DNA of 64,000 nt from Geosiphon pyriformis (GCA_016748015.1 JAAOMT010000703.1:1258445-1322444), one strand, 5' to 3'. Shown: positions 11,690 through 25,560, numbered from the stretch's first letter. Program-made: numbers and translations. Notes: a model not told the origin generated them from the sequence alone.

Positions 11690-12911
11690 ATTAAAAGAAG
11701 AAAATTTGAAATGTTCAAAGAATAAATACTTGTTCAAATTTTTAGATAAAAGATTTAGAGGGATAAATCTCTAAGGACGCTTAGCTCTGTTTAAATAGAA
11801 ATAGACTTGGGTTGAGGGCCATTTTCAATATTGGTGAAACAAAAGGTCCTTAATAAAACTTGATACAATATTTTCTTAAAATATTATTTGTCTAAAAAAT
11901 ATCAAATTCATCAAAATACCATTTAAATTAGTTATAATCATAAAATAAATCTACTATAAAAATGATGATTTGCTACGATTTTGTGGCATAACTAGTTTTT
12001 AACCGAGATGACAAAATTTTTTTTGATCAAAAAAAAATCATAAAAGGGAAATTAAAAATCAATTTAAATAGAATAATTACTAGTATGTGGGCAGTGTTAT
12101 TTTCTTTCCCAATTTATTATATGCTGATGCTTAGTTATTTTCTTTTCAAAACCCCCAGTATTGATAATTTTAAATTTTAGAAAATTTGTTTATTCTCCTT
12201 TTAAACAATTCTGCAAAAGATGTTATCGTTAAAATTTTTCTTTTTAGAGGAAATGTGTCTCCATTTGCTTTATCTATTCTTAAGGTTTCGTTGTCAAAAG
12301 GTACTTTTAGAACGACAAAAGAGAAAAAATTAAAAATTTTATTTAGACAGAGTGAAGAAATTGAAAATTTGTCATATTTATGCCTTATCAAAAAAAAATT
12401 CCAAATAAAAGAGTATGGAAAAGATTAATTTTAATTTCCAATATTACAAATGAAAAAAAATTAAAGAATTTGATTGATGCATTAGTGAATTTTATTTTCA
12501 TTCTTAAATCTAATTTAGAATACCAATGACAGTTTCAAACAAAAACTATTTGTCTCAATCATTTCCGCCATTTATCAGATAACTTTTCTACATTTAACGG
12601 ATCAAAACAATCTTCATGCATTTCAAAGTGAGTAAACTAGACTCAATTACGCAATAATTATCTGTTTCTAATACATGTACAAACTAGTACTTTTCCTTTA
12701 GTAAAAAACATTAATAACCGAATTAAAAGTTATCTGTTATCTATTTAAATTGACAATTTTATTTAACAGATGATTGCAAAATTTACCAATATTCTTCAGA
12801 TAAAGGGTTTGTAATGGAACAGAAATTCTTTACATTCATAAAAATCAGGAATATTTTTTCATTACTCAGTTATTTAATAAAAATAACTTATTAATAATAT
12901 GTTTTGACTTG

Positions 12912-12947
<36 letters not shown>

Positions 12948-13275
12948 TATAGACTCAAAATATTGAATAAAATGATTCCGAATATAAATTTTAAAAAATT
13001 GTGTATATCAAAAAAAGATAAAAAATAGTTTAGAAATCTCTTTATAAATGTAATATGATTATCACTTAAATTTTTATGTACGATATATGCATTAACTGCG
13101 TGGAGTTTTTAGCGAGCTGAAAATTAAAAAAAAAAAAAGAGTTTATCATCGATAATAAACAATGTCGTGCCACATACTCATCGAAAACCATATTTAAAAA
13201 AAATATATTTAACAAAATTAAAGGTTAATTATTAAAGAAGTCAAACATTATGAGCTAAATTTAATTTATATGGTC
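11690..13275. other. Intergenic; one trinucleotide repeat, no supported gene
   Basis: AT-rich. An 80-codon frame at 12186-12428 (+) overlaps a 73-codon antisense frame and has no family features, so neither is called. An (ATT)n tract lies near 12912-12951. Confidence 0.45.
12912..12951. repeat. (ATT)n microsatellite
   Basis: About 13 uninterrupted ATT/TTA units. Confidence 0.9.
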
Positions 13276-13638
13276 TCAAGTATAAAAAATATCGATACCT
13301 GAATCCATCACAATTACATCATTTTCATTTCGTGATAGGATTGGATATAACGAAGTAGGATAGCTTAAATCTTTTTCCAATTCTTTAGTGAAATCAAAAG
13401 GTTGTCGAGTTTCCAATGATTGTTGGAAAGAATTTGAATATTTTAATTCTAAAACTTCATTCAGTGGGAATTGTTCTGAAGGTATGATAACTGGTGTAAA
13501 ATTATTAAGAAACAAATTATTATTGTTCATCATATGATCAATTGAAGAGAACGGTATTGGAGATGATGAAAAATTGACAATTTCTAAATGGTTTGATTTC
13601 TCATAACATATTAAACTGAAACCAATATTAAAACTCAT
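13276..13638 (-). CDS. Hypothetical protein or first exon (120 codons)
   Basis: Open frame from ATG 13638. The product starts MSFNIGFSLICYEKSNHLEI, is Asn/Pro/Ser-rich in the middle and ends in a mixed acidic segment. No domain was recognised. A possible donor (TTCAG/GTATCG) occurs close to the end, so this may be a first exon. The composition resembles the disordered tails of fungal regulators, but there is no DNA-binding motif. Evidence for a gene is only the unusual frame length in AT-rich DNA. Confidence 0.3.
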   Translation of the reverse strand: MSFNIGFSLICYEKSNHLEIVNFSSSPIPFSSIDHMMNNNNLFLNNFTPVIIPSEQFPLNEVLELKYSNSFQQSLETRQPFDFTKELEKDLSYPTSLYPILSRNENDVIVMDSGIDIFYT

Positions 13639-15042
13639 TTGTTTCTGGAATATACATTTCAGACTTTTAAAAAGATGTTGAAATTTCTGGAATATATACT
13701 TCCATTGTTTTAGCTTTTTTTAAAATGCGTTAAGCTGAATCAAAAACATTGAATAACCTATCACTTACATACTAAAATTTTAAATGAAAATTAACATAGT
13801 GATTAGAGATAAAATTTATTCTTTTAGATCAATTTTATGAAATGGTTAAAGAAATAATTAAAATTTAATCTTTGTATCTCATAAAGTTTTATTTTTGGTT
13901 ATTTTATTAAAAAATTATTTTCGAAGTGCAAATTAAAAAAATTTTATATATTATCAATCAAAAAATTTTAATTATAAACATATAAATAAATAATATAAAA
14001 TTTTTTAATTATTGATGTATCAAATAAAAATTTCTAATTATTAATGTTAAAAATATTATTATAACTATATTAATGTGTTATTTAAATTTAAAGTTTATAA
14101 ACTTTTCTTTTTTACCATATATTAAATTATTGTCTTGGCTTATAAAAAAAAAATAAAGTTTTTTTTTAAGATTTTATAAATTTTGTAAAAGATTTATCAC
14201 AGTAATAAAATTAAAGAAATTTATTTTAATCTAAAATTTTAAATGGAAAAATACGCAAACACAAATAAAATGAAAGTTATAAATAGTATAATAAATGTCT
14301 GAAAAGAAAAAATAATATTCATGAAACACGATAATTGACTTTTAACATCAGGAATATCTCAGTGACTTAAAATAATAAATAAAAAAAAAATTAAGAGTTA
14401 TAATTTATTTATTTAATTTGGTTTGATATTCTTCAAGGCTTTGCAATCATGCTTTTATTATTATATAAAGACATAGAACATTGTTTTATAAAAATAACGT
14501 GGACAAAGATTTTAGTAAGAGCTATAAAAAAATAAAATTTTAAAATGTCGATTCCTTAAAGGAATAGATAAATAACAGTATTTTATTATTATTTTATTAT
14601 AATACATAAAAATTGTTTTCAACATGGATAAGTATTTTGCTGGGGTATAAATAGTTGTGTTAATCTAATCTTTCATATTTAATAAAACAAATAATTAATC
14701 TAGTTTAGCTTTTAGTTTAAAAATTCCCTCCAATTCACACGCTATAAAGCCAAATTCACAAGATTTAAATTAATAACAGTAATAACCCTCATAACAGAAC
14801 AATCAATCGATCAATTGCAAGCGATCAATATTTGTTATTTGTTATTTCACTAAATAGGTAGAGATTGATTTAGATATTAATTATAATCTTTTAAAAAGCT
14901 GACTTTAATTAAAAATTTGCTTAAAGTCGTTAAGTGATTGCATATATTGGATAGTTATTTATTTATTTAGTTAAATTTTGATTAATGAATTTCTATATCA
15001 AAAGATCAAATTAATTAAATTAAATAATCAAAATATTTTTTT

Positions 15043-15065
15043 CGCATTACCCCTCCCCCTTTAAG
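15043..15065 (+). promoter_or_regulatory. Conserved pyrimidine box upstream of lipase-like copy 3
   Basis: CGCATTACCCCTCCCCCTTT followed by AAG, about 160 bases before the ATG, as in copies 1 and 4. A conserved proximal block (CCATCACATCTCC and TTGAATCAACATAGA) lies between it and the start codon. Candidate promoter element by conservation only. Confidence 0.35.
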
Positions 15066-15224
15066 TTTTAAATCGTGATTTAAAGATTGTTCTTTCTTTA
15101 TCATAAGAAGACTTTCAGACTTGGAAACTTTCGAAATTCATAGAAACCTTAAACCATCACATCTCCTTTATTTATCTTTATCAATTTTCTATTTTGTATA
15201 TGAAACTTCTTGAATCAACATAGA

Positions 15225-16677
15225 ATGAAAAATTTCATTTTTTTTCTACTGTTTATATCTATAAAAATTTATTTGAGTTCTAGCAAGAACTTTTCATTTA
15301 ACCAAAATGATTTAGAATTGAACTTCGATAAAGAGTTGAACAAAATCCTATTTAAAGGTATTTAACTTTATAATTATTTCTGGTTAAATTGCTAGGGTGA
15401 ATTCCTTATCAAACAGAAATAAAACTCAACGTTTTAAATAAAGAAGTTTCGAGAGTAAGGCCCTTTGAGGAAGAAAAAAACAAGAATTTAATGAGATTGA
15501 GAAAAGAAAAGAAACTGTATTGGAAACGAACACAAAATTCGTTGGGCCCTATAAAAAAGGAAGTCAAAACAGAAAAAATCAGAGTCTTTAACAAGACTGC
15601 AATACTTTTTATGAGGCGGATGGCAGAAATTGCAAATTTTGCGTATTGTGGCTCGTTAAATCGAATCGGAAGAGTTGTAGGGGATAACGAAGTGATTGGT
15701 AAATAATTTTTATTTAATATTCAATTTATGCTAAAGTGAAAAATTTGTCCAAAACATACTTATGGATTATATAGCTGATTTTTGGGTGAATAAGATTGAC
15801 GGCATCAGATTTGTCGCATACTTTCGAGGACCAAACCTTAGTAAAGAGCAATGGCGTCAGAGATCAATTTACATGGCTCCAATAGAAGTAGATCCTCTTT
15901 GGCGCGAAAACAGCATGGTCGATGCTACTTGGCTGAAACATACCAAGATGATGATCCCTTTATTTATTGAAAAGTTTAATAAATTGCGAATCAAGCCTAA
16001 TAAAATTTCTTTTGTTGGACATGGAATTGGTGGAGGTAAATCATTTGTCACCAAAAATAATTTTTGTTTAATAAAAGCCTTATTTTGCTTACTGATATTT
16101 TTTTTCTAAAGCATATGCAATGCTAACCGCCTTGTATTTTCGTAATCTTATACTTAATGGGACGCTAAAATCAAATGGGGATATAAGCATATATAAAATT
16201 AATATTATCACATTTGGTGCTCCTCGAGTTGGAAATTTAGCATTTGTTAACCAAGTGAAGCGATCATTTCATGTTAGAAATCTTTTCCGGATAACTCATT
16301 TTAACGATTGGGTTTCTCGGGATTTTATGTCCAAGCGTCAGTTTTTACATCATGAGCTGGAGTATTGGTTGGACTATGAAAAAGATGATTGTGGGTGTCC
16401 ATCAGAAAAACAAATTCTTTTTCAATGTTTTGGGCGAAACTCTAGGCAAGAGGTTGATGAAAATGAGGTAAGCTTTGCATTATAAAATGTTTCTTTGATG
16501 ATCTAATTATTATAATCATTACAATCGCTATTTTAGGGATGCAATTTGGGAACAGTTGACTCCGAAGAAGGGAATTATATTGTTAACCTAAATCTTGGGC
16601 CTTACTTTGGTATTAAATTCGGCATATGTACCCGCAACAAAATGACCTTTTCAGAACAAGATTCTCATTTTTATTAA
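15225..16677 (+). CDS. Secreted class 3 lipase-like protein, Ser-less (copy 3, complete)
   Basis: Five exons: 15225-15357, 15417-15698, 15775-16035, 16112-16467, 16537-16677. Every intron is GT..AG and all phases agree, giving 390 residues. Residues 1-20 form a signal-peptide-like segment (MKNFIFFLLFISIKIYL). A basic linker follows to about residue 90. The lipase domain then shows MRRMAEIANFAYC, VAYFRGPNLSKEQW, GHGIGG at 220-225, TFGAPRVGN, Asp291 in THFNDWVSR and His305 in FLHHELEYW. The tail is Cys-rich (CGC, CFGRN, GCNLGTVDSEEG). Class 3 lipases need Ser in GHSxGG; here residue 222 is Gly (GGA) with Asp and His kept. The intact frame, splice sites and tail argue against a plain pseudogene. 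Likely secreted; role unknown. Confidence 0.87.
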
Positions 16678-16799
16678 ATTTATGGTACAGTGGCTTTTAT
16701 ATCTGATTAATACCAAAAACTATACCTCGTATTTATGAATCTGAGGATTTTTTTGGCTGTAAATCTTTTATAGATGTCTCCGAAGCCAATAAAGTCTCT

Positions 16800-18590
16800 T
16801 ATTTAATAAAATAAGAATGTGTTGAGAATTTTTACTCACTGAAAAATTGAGATTATATTTATAGGACTCGCTAAGTAAAAGAATGGTCCATAGCAATTCT
16901 TATTCTGGTTGATAAATATTTTATTCAGAATCTATAATTTTGAACAATCTGTCCAATACTTCTTTAGCCCAGTCATAATAGCATGGTTTAATTGAATGGT
17001 TAAGAAAATTTTCAAATAAATCTATTATTCGATATATATATATATATATAAATGTATATTTTTAATACATAAATTTCAGAAAAAATTAAACAAAATGTTA
17101 ATATTTGTAACAATGATTATTTTATAATAATATTCAAGTAATTGGTCCAAAATTTGCTGCAAGATTTGAATTCTCTATATTATAAAGCAAAAAAATAATT
17201 ATAATTATTTAGAGAACAAAGTTAGTTATTCTGACAATTGCAACATTTAAAAACATTAATATTGAATTATTAAAAATAAAAAAATTTAAGAAACATTAAA
17301 AAATGTAAAATTATTTCTAATAACAGCATTTTCGGATATTTTATGACTTTTTTTAAGTTATTTATATCAAAAAAATATTTATTTAAATACTTATCCAATT
17401 TTTTTATTAAAACATTTTTATTTGTACGATTTTTTTGCTACTTTCTACAGCAGTGTTTTGCTTTTCACAGATTTATTAATTATTTAATAATAACTTTGTC
17501 TATTAAACTTTTTTATGTTCTATTAAAGATTTTGAAACTAACAAGAAAAACCTGTCTTTCTTAAAATAATTACTTTTTTTAATTTAATAAGAAAAAGATT
17601 CAAACAATGTTTTTTTACTAAAATTTATTACTATAAAACACTGTTTATAGTATTCAAAACTTATTGATCAGAAAATAAAAAATTAAATAATACTTATAGA
17701 TATTATACAGGTAAAAAAATATTTTACAAGATATTTCACATTCTTTATAATAAATTTAGCTTGTTAAAAAACAATTGAACACAAATTATGTATTACAATT
17801 TCAAAGCTAAATAATTTAATAATTTAATAATTTTATAATAATATTTATTATTTTTATTATTTTTATATATATATTTATTGAATTTATAATGAATAAATAG
17901 CAAATAAAAATTAAAGTATACACTTTTTCTGGCAAAATAAATGAAAAAACCTAGAATAAAATTGAATTTTATTAATTCAAAAGCTATTTAAATGTTATAA
18001 AATTTTAAATAAAATAGATAAATTGAAGAAAAATTTACTTTTTAATTTTTGTGATCATAATACAGATAATAATAATTATATTATTAATAAAAGTTATGAA
18101 AATAAAAAACATATATTAATAATTAAAAAAACTAAATATGTAATAATAAATTTATTAACTACTCAAATTTTAATTAATTTTTTAAAATAATATAATGTAT
18201 TTTATATTAATTATAAAAAATACTATAATAAATATTATAGACAATATTTTACAAAAATAAACAAACCAAAATTAGCCAATTTAGAATTATTAAAAAACAT
18301 TGGTTTTTTATATATTTTAATTAATATATATATATCTTTTTTTTCTTATTTTTATGATTACATTTAAAATAAAAAGTAAAAAAGTTACAAACACCATAAT
18401 ATTTAAAATTACTGAAAATATTTTTATTAAAATTGCACTTATAGCTACAAAAACTATTCAATAGCACTTTGTAAAAATGTTTTTCTTAAATAATATTATA
18501 ATAAACCAGTTTTTTACTGGTATTAAAGCACTTTTTTTAAAAATAATATATTAAAGATAGTTTTAATAAAGTCTATTATCTTAAAAAACT
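16800..18590. other. AT-rich intergenic DNA
   Basis: End of unit 3 flank, then homopolymer-rich AT sequence with a (TA)n run near 17033-17050. A 73-codon frame at 17343-17564 is Phe/Leu/Lys-rich and looks like a composition artefact. No gene is supported. Confidence 0.45.
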
Positions 18591-20120
18591 TTAAGGCTTT
18601 TAATTTTAAGCCAATAGCCCAGTTTTTGTTTTTTTTGTTATTCTTTTTTTAACTGCTAAATGATAATTAATTGCTTGAATTGGTATTTGGTTTTGTCATT
18701 TAATATGTTAAATTTCAATTAATTTTTGCTGGTTTTAAAAGTTAAACGAATTATGTCTTTATATATAATTTTAAATAATTAATTTTAAAGATTAAATTGA
18801 TTAAATAGACACTTAAATACTTTTTTTTCTTTGTATTTTAAAAATATCATTTTTGGTAATATTTAAAAAATATATACAATTATTAAAAATCTTCTAAATA
18901 AGTACTCTTTATTTTAATATTTAATAAGATTACAAAGGCCAAATTGTTTTATATTAAAACTGCTTTTTAGTTTATATATAATATTTTTGGTTTGAAATTA
19001 ACTATTAAGAATAATATTAAGCTTTTTTGTATAAAGTTTATATTTTAAACATTTTTAAATACTATTATATAAATTAAGTTTATTGATTACTTTTTTTTTA
19101 CTTTTAATATTGTTAAATCTTTTGTGTTTTTTGTTTTTGATTTTGTTTCTATTATTATTGTTTTTTATAAAATTATTTATAATTATTATAAACAATATTA
19201 AAAGTACTATAAATGTTTTTAGTAAAGTTTTTAATATTAAATTAAAGTTTGTTAACCAGTAATAATACAGCATTATAATTTTCAGATTATATATGGTTTC
19301 GATACTATTTTGGTTAATTAATTAGTTTTGTAAAAAAAAAAGTATTAAAATATATATTTTTTTATTAAAAACAGAAAATTGTTTTAAAAAATACTTTTAA
19401 GACTAAGTTAGTAAATTTGAGATTAACAAGCTAGTTTTTTAAGTATGTAGTTGTATTTGCTTTATTTTTTAATTTTCTAATTTTGTGATTAAAATATATT
19501 ATTATTATTATTAATTCTTATAAAGACCTATATATTGTTATTATTTAAACTATTACTTAAAAAAAATTATATTTGGTAAAAAACTTCTGATTGTTTTAAA
19601 TATTAATTTTTAGATTATATAATTTTAAATTGTAAAATAATTTTACTTTTTTCTTTTAAACTTTGTTGAAATTTGTAATTGGTTCTAAAGTTTTTATAAA
19701 TGATTTTTTAAAAGCTTTAAATGCTTAATATTAAATTAAATACAAATAAAATTGTTGTATAATTAGCTAGTTTAATTCTTGATAATAATAATTTAGTTGT
19801 AATTATGCATAAAATAGCTGTATTAAATAAATTTGTTTTAGTAAATTTAATTTAGCTTAGCTTGAATTAGCTTGATTAATAAGTCATATATAAAAAACAG
19901 AGAAATTATGATTATTTATAAAATTTTAAATTTTATATTATAATTATTAATTAGAATACGCTTTATTAAAACAATAAAAAATAAAAAAATATAATATAAT
20001 TTCAATAATTTTTATTTTATTTTTATTTTAAAAAGTTAAACTATAAATTTGGTTTATGTTTTTATTACATATAACTAACTATTTAATCTAAGTTAATAAT
20101 TAATTAATTATTTTTTAAAT
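18590..20120 (+). mobile_element. Decayed repeat family B, copy a
   Basis: AT-saturated sequence that nonetheless reads protein-like fragments on the plus strand: NIVKSFVFFVFDF near 19110 and LASLILDNNNLVVIMHKIAV near 19770. Similar sequence recurs inverted at 20300-21520 and directly at 29640-30200, 32030-32560 and 38870-39600. The pattern is that of an old transposable-element coding region degraded by C to T and G to A change. The class is not identified; a LINE ORF1-like protein is a guess. Confidence 0.5.
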
Positions 20121-20299
20121 TAAAGATATTTAATGTTTTAATTTTATTAGGTAGTTTTTAAATATCTGTTAATTATAAATATGCTTTTGTATTTATTTTT
20201 TTTGTTGCATTTACATATTATATAATTTTTTATAACTAATTATAATTAAAAATTTATCTTTAAAATTACAAAAACTAATAATATTAAAATAAGTCTTTT

Positions 20300-21520
20300 T
20301 TTATTCCTAAATTGTTTACAACTTTTAAGCAAAGTTTTAATTATTTTAAAGATATGTTTAATGTTAATTTTTAAAAAAATAAAATACTATTTCACATTTA
20401 TAGCTGGATTTATTTGAACAACCACAAAGAAAATAATTAAGTTTACCGAAAAATTAAGCTTTATAACAATAAAATTAACTAATTTTGATAAAATTTACAA
20501 TTTAGAGTTAAGCAGACATGTTTTAAACTCATATATTTTATTAGAAAAACTACAAAAAAAAATAAAAACCGCAGCTTTAACATAAAACACCAAACCAAAA
20601 AACTAAATTAATAAAAACTTTAAATGCAACAAAAAACTTGAAAAAACTGTTCTAAAAAACCAAGAAAACAAATTTACAATTAGAAACCAAATAATTTAAT
20701 CTTTAATATTTAGAAATTTTTCAACAAATATAATTTTTATATAAAATACTGGTTTTAATAACTGTTTTATTAAAACGGTTTTTAAACTTAAAAGTAATTA
20801 TAACAAACTATTAACAATAATTAGTATTAAAAACAAAAATTAAAATAAATTTGATTAATAGTTAAAAAACCAAATTACTAATTTCAAAAGCCATATAACC
20901 CAAAAATTAGGTTTAAATACATTTTAAGAAGCAATAATCTCTTTTTAATTAAGAAAAAATTCTAATAATATTTTTTATTATTAAAACTAATTAACAAGCA
21001 AAAACAGTTTTAATAATAACCATAATAAGTTTTGCAAAAGAACACTTATTTAAAACAGCCATCTTTTGGAAAGAACTTAAATTGTCAAATAATATACTGT
21101 TACAAATATGCAGACTTTAGCTTAATTTTTAAAAATATTTAAAGCATTTATAATTTTGTTAAAAAAACATTCAACAAGATATTATATAAAGCCACAGCGG
21201 CAAGAGCAAAAACAAAAACAAATATTAAAAAAGATTTTACAATTTTAAAATAAAAAAAATTAGCAAGTATAATTTGAACAGGAGTATTCAAAAAGACTTA
21301 AAATACAAATTTTATTCAAAAAAGTTTAATATTGTCTTTAATAACCAACTTTAAATTAATAAAATTATACAGAAACTAGAAAACAATTTTAACAAAAGCC
21401 AATATAAAATTTGCATTTTTACAAAACATTATAATAGAGACTATTTAGACAAAAATTTTGATAATTTATAATTGTTTTTCAAATACCACCAAAACCAAAT
21501 ATATTTTAAAAAACAAAAAA
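20300..21520 (-). mobile_element. Decayed repeat family B, copy b (inverted)
   Basis: The minus strand reads KIVKSFLIFVFVFALAAVAL near 21240-21180, the same block as in copy a (NIVKSFVFFVFDF) and copy c (KIVKCTVVSASAAIVFYNI). It retains the most G+C of the copies. Copies a and b are head to head in opposite orientation, forming an imperfect inverted repeat. Confidence 0.5.
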
Positions 21521-21810
21521 AGAGTGCTTCAGTTTTTATTTTTTTTAGTCTAATCTTTGAAATCAGATAACTTAATGTAATAATTAAATTATATAAAAGT
21601 AACTTATTTTGTTTTAAAAATGTTAATAATCAATTAAAATTCAACTTATCAAGCAATTTACTTATGTGCTTTAAGCACTTTTTCATTGTTCTTTATAATT
21701 AAGATTAGAGTGTAAATTGAATTGAATTAAAATAAAGATGGCTATTAAGTTAAATAAACAAATTAATATTTTTTATTAGCTTTTCGCAATTCTTTTACAT
21801 GTTTTTCTCA

Positions 21811-21908
21811 TTAATTAAATATTAAACTCCTTGTTTCCGAATTTTCATCATGGTCAGCATTAGAGGCAATTCGATATATTGGTATTTCAACACTTTTCAA
21901 TAAGCCTA
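21811..21908 (-). pseudogene. Possible terminal exon relic, unknown gene
   Basis: A minus-strand frame reads GLLKSVEIPIYRIASNADHD and then ENSETRSLIFN with a stop. It is preceded by an intron-like GTAAAT...TTAG segment whose upstream exon has compatible phase but meets a stop after eight codons. It lies in a small island of more normal composition (21720-22050) between decayed repeats. No family recognised. Confidence 0.2.
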
Positions 21909-22049
21909 CTAATACAAAGTAAAATGGGAAAATTTACCATCTAGAATAATAAATAATCATGAAAGGATGACTTTCTTGTTTTCAATTCGCCTAATAACAT
22001 TTTTAAGATAAAAATTTAAATTTAAACTCTAATTAGTGATAAAAAGACC

Positions 22050-25000
22050 AAATTTAAATAAAATTTGAGGTATTAATAATTTAAAATTTTATAAAGAATC
22101 AATCTATAAAAGCTAAATCATAATTTGAATATCTAATATTTAACATTCTTTCAAATTAAAATAATAGATATATTTATTAATTGTAAAACAATATTAAAAA
22201 AGGAAAAAAATAGCAAATGCAAAATCAGTCAAATAAGAATATTTGAAAATAATTAATAGATCATTTTGAAATTTTTGATTAATTAATAAACAATATTGAA
22301 ATTAGGTTTTTACAATATATAAAACACATGTACTTTGTTTTTTCTGTTATAAGATTTTAATTTTCAATTTTTTTAGAAATTATATTTTTTCAAAGTTTTC
22401 AATTAAAAAAGTTATTTAAAAAAATTATACTGTAAAATGTTATTCATATTATTAAATTTTATTAAATTTATAATTAAATAAAAAAACAAGTTTTATTTTA
22501 TTTTAAAAAATATTACGAATTATTAAATCAAACTATTATTTTCTTTTAAACATAAATATTTTAGTTTATTTTATTTTGACAAATTAAATATATTCAAAAG
22601 CGAAATTAGCCTAATCAATTTGATAAAAAAGATATTCGCATATTTAAAATTAAACAAAAATAAAAAACAACTATCTGTTTTTAGTTTTAAACAAACTATT
22701 ATAACAAAAAATTATTATTTCAACAAAAATGCTTATAAATCAAAAATATTTATTTTTAAAAATAAACTTTTTTAATATTTAGTAAGTCTAACATAATTAT
22801 AGAACTGTGTTATTTTTTATTGCCAATTATAAAATATATCTTTTTTATTAAATTTTTTCAAAAATATTAACAATTTGGATTTTTAAACTATTAATTATAT
22901 GAATACTTTTAAAAATATTTTTGATTTTGTTTGTAAAATAATTTATTTTCCTTTAATATTATTTATTTATTTTTAAATTTTCCATTTTTATGTTTAAATT
23001 TTTTTATTGCTGTTTGTGTAAACAAGCTATTAACAGCTTAAAATATGATTTAAAATTTAAAATAGAGATTTTGGGTAATAATTATTTTATTTAAAATATT
23101 TATATAAATCGTGATATTTTTAAGTAATTCTTTAATGTTTTCAACCAATTTTGATAAAAAATAAAAGTGTTGTTACTCAAAATATTCAAAAAATGCTTAT
23201 AAAAAATTAAATAGTTTTAAAACCATTTATTTGTTATTTCTTAAAAAAATTACTTTAAAAGTTTTGGCTTTACTCTATTTATAAATTTAATTTCAATTTA
23301 TTTTAATTTTTTTTATGGTAATTATATATAGTTTTTTTGGTTTCTTGTGAACTGTTTTCTGAATTAAAATGCCTTTTTTAAAAGTAAATCACAATTAGTG
23401 CTAAAATTTTCTAATTTTTTCGATTAAAAAATAGCTTGTAATAAACTTTTATTGTATATAAAATTTTTAACTAAAATTTTATTCAAAAATCTGTTAATAA
23501 AATATTAATTTTTATAAATAAAAATTATGGTTGTATTTGACCCTATTTACAAACAAGTAGATCTAGCAATTTAATACCATATATTATTTTAATTTTTATT
23601 ATAGAACTTTTATCTTTTATCAAAAGAAAAAAAAGAATTCAGAATATCTGCCAACTGTTTTTTAATAGTTTTATTAAAGCTAAAAAATTCAAAAAAGTTG
23701 AATCCCAAAAATAAAAATAGATTAAATCTTAAATGTTTGTAATTTTTGCAAAAATAATAAAACTTCTTTGAAATTTTGTTGATATTTGAGTTTTTAATAT
23801 CAAAATATTCAGTCTTTTTGACTTCAAAATTGAAGTATAGCAAACAAGTGTAAGTTAATATTTTTACTTAGATGAAATAAATGAATATTATTAATTAGTC
23901 TTAAAAAATTATAATATTTGCCTCTAATTAATTACAATTGAAAATTACTGTATATTATTTACAATACTTTTTTAAGTAATTTTTGTTGTTAAAACTGTAT
24001 ATAATAGAAGTAAAATATGTAAATAATATTTTAATTTGTCAAAAATTTTCTATAAAACGATTAAGTATAACTTCTTGAATGTTTAATCAATTCAAGAATT
24101 TTACCACCGGAATTTTAAATATATAATTGAAAATACTACTTTTGTTAAAAAAAAATATCGAATTATTATACTGCCATACATATTGTAATATGTAATTCAA
24201 CAAGATTAAAAACAACTTTACTTGAAATAAAATTTTTAACAAGTAATAACAAAAAAACAATATTAAACAGCTTATATTACTTTGTACAAAAATAATTCTT
24301 TTTTTAAGGAAGCTTTATACTCAATATTAATATAAATTTTGTGTAAAAAGAGATGATCAATTATTAATAATCTTTTAAACAAGCATTATTGTATTAATTA
24401 ACAATTTTTAAAGTATTATTTATTGTAAGTTTAATAAAAAGATAAAACAATTTTACTAGCATATTATTTTTTACATTTAAATTAAAAATTTTGATAAGTG
24501 CATTTAGAAAAATACAAAATATTATTTTACTTATGTGTTTTTATATTATTAATAAAAACAAAAAATCTTGATATAAGAGCTTTTTATTATTTTTTTAACA
24601 GTTTTCAACTTTTAATAATTATTTATCTATGATTTATTACATATATTAGCCATCTTATTTTTAGATTTAATTATTAATATAATTATTAAATTAATTATTA
24701 ATCTGATTATTAAATTAATTATTAATCTGATTATGAATTTGCTTATTTGTTTTTTTGAAAGATATATAAACAACACTCTATAAAACTGTAAAAACAATAT
24801 TAGTTATATATTTGCTGAAATCAATTATTTGAACACAATAATTCAAATTTCTTCCTATATTTTTTAATCTAAAAGAGCATAATTTTTTTTTTAATTTGAA
24901 TTTGTGTTAAGCTTTTGAAAAATGTAATTAAATAAATAATTACTGAAAATACAAACAATATCTGTTACCAAATTTTAAAAGCACTAATTAAGACATAAAA

Positions 25001-25560
25001 TTATATTAATTATGTTATCTTTTGTTAACAATACAGATGATTTTTTTATTTTTTAAACTCTTTTGAAATATAATGACTGAGATATTTATAAAACAATTTT
25101 ACATATTCAATTTATACATATTTAATCTATTTTTTTATTGAAATTTCTTTTTAATTATTTTTTTATCATATAATACTTGTTTTTTGCTATTAATTAATAT
25201 GCTCCAATTTGTGAAGTTTTTAAATTTTAATTCATTCACTATTGTATGAATAATTACTTTTTTTTGCCAAATTTGCATTATTGTTATAAACTTAATCATA
25301 TCTACAAAATGTAAACAAAAATGCAATACTTTTTCTAAATTTTGTAGAAGTAGAATCTCACCAGATTTAAATAAAATTTTATATTTCAATTATGTTTTTA
25401 ATTTTGCATTATTTATTTGTGAAATTTCGATTATTTTATTGTGAGATTAAATTTGTGATAAAGATTTAAAATTTTGTATTAGATTTCAAATTTAAAATAA
25501 GGAACTTATATGAGATCATCTGTCGATCACTTTTTACATGTAGTATAAAAGTCAGTGCTG
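22050..25560. other. AT-saturated DNA, no gene seen
   Basis: Extremely AT-rich with dense stops, likely more decayed repeat. A short direct repeat is visible near 24680-24735 (unit TTAATTATTAATCTGATTA, twice). Frames at 23610-23843 and 25135-25389 are Phe/Leu/Lys/Ile-rich and are not called. Confidence 0.45.

Larger units (their letters stand above)
14240..16800 (+). repeat. Lipase-unit segmental duplication, unit 3
   Basis: Upstream flank, gene and 3' flank match unit 1 in inverted orientation and units 4 and 5 directly. The gap 13639-14239 before it holds nothing I can support. The 3' flank keeps a shared block (CTCGTATTTATGAAT, then CGAAGCCAATAAAG) also seen after copies 4 and 5. Confidence 0.75.

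Noticed and set aside
12170-12428. Overlapping sense and antisense frames of 73-80 codons
   Set aside because: Neither has a recognisable motif, and both sit in AT-rich DNA where Lys/Phe/Ile-rich frames arise by chance.
15869-16054. Antisense 61-codon frames over the GHGIGG exon (also at 34207-34392 and 37043-37237)
   Set aside because: They recur at the same place in each paralogue because the sense exon is conserved. They have no start context or domain and are shadows.
16120-16485. Reading the last lipase exons as a separate 121-residue gene starting at ATG
   Set aside because: The upstream AG and the phase with the preceding GHGIGG exon restore GHGIGGAYAMLTALYF, the normal lipase helix after the elbow. 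This is exon 4.
24660-24735. A CRISPR-like or satellite array
   Set aside because: Only about two copies of a simple AT unit; there is no spacer structure, and the context is eukaryotic.
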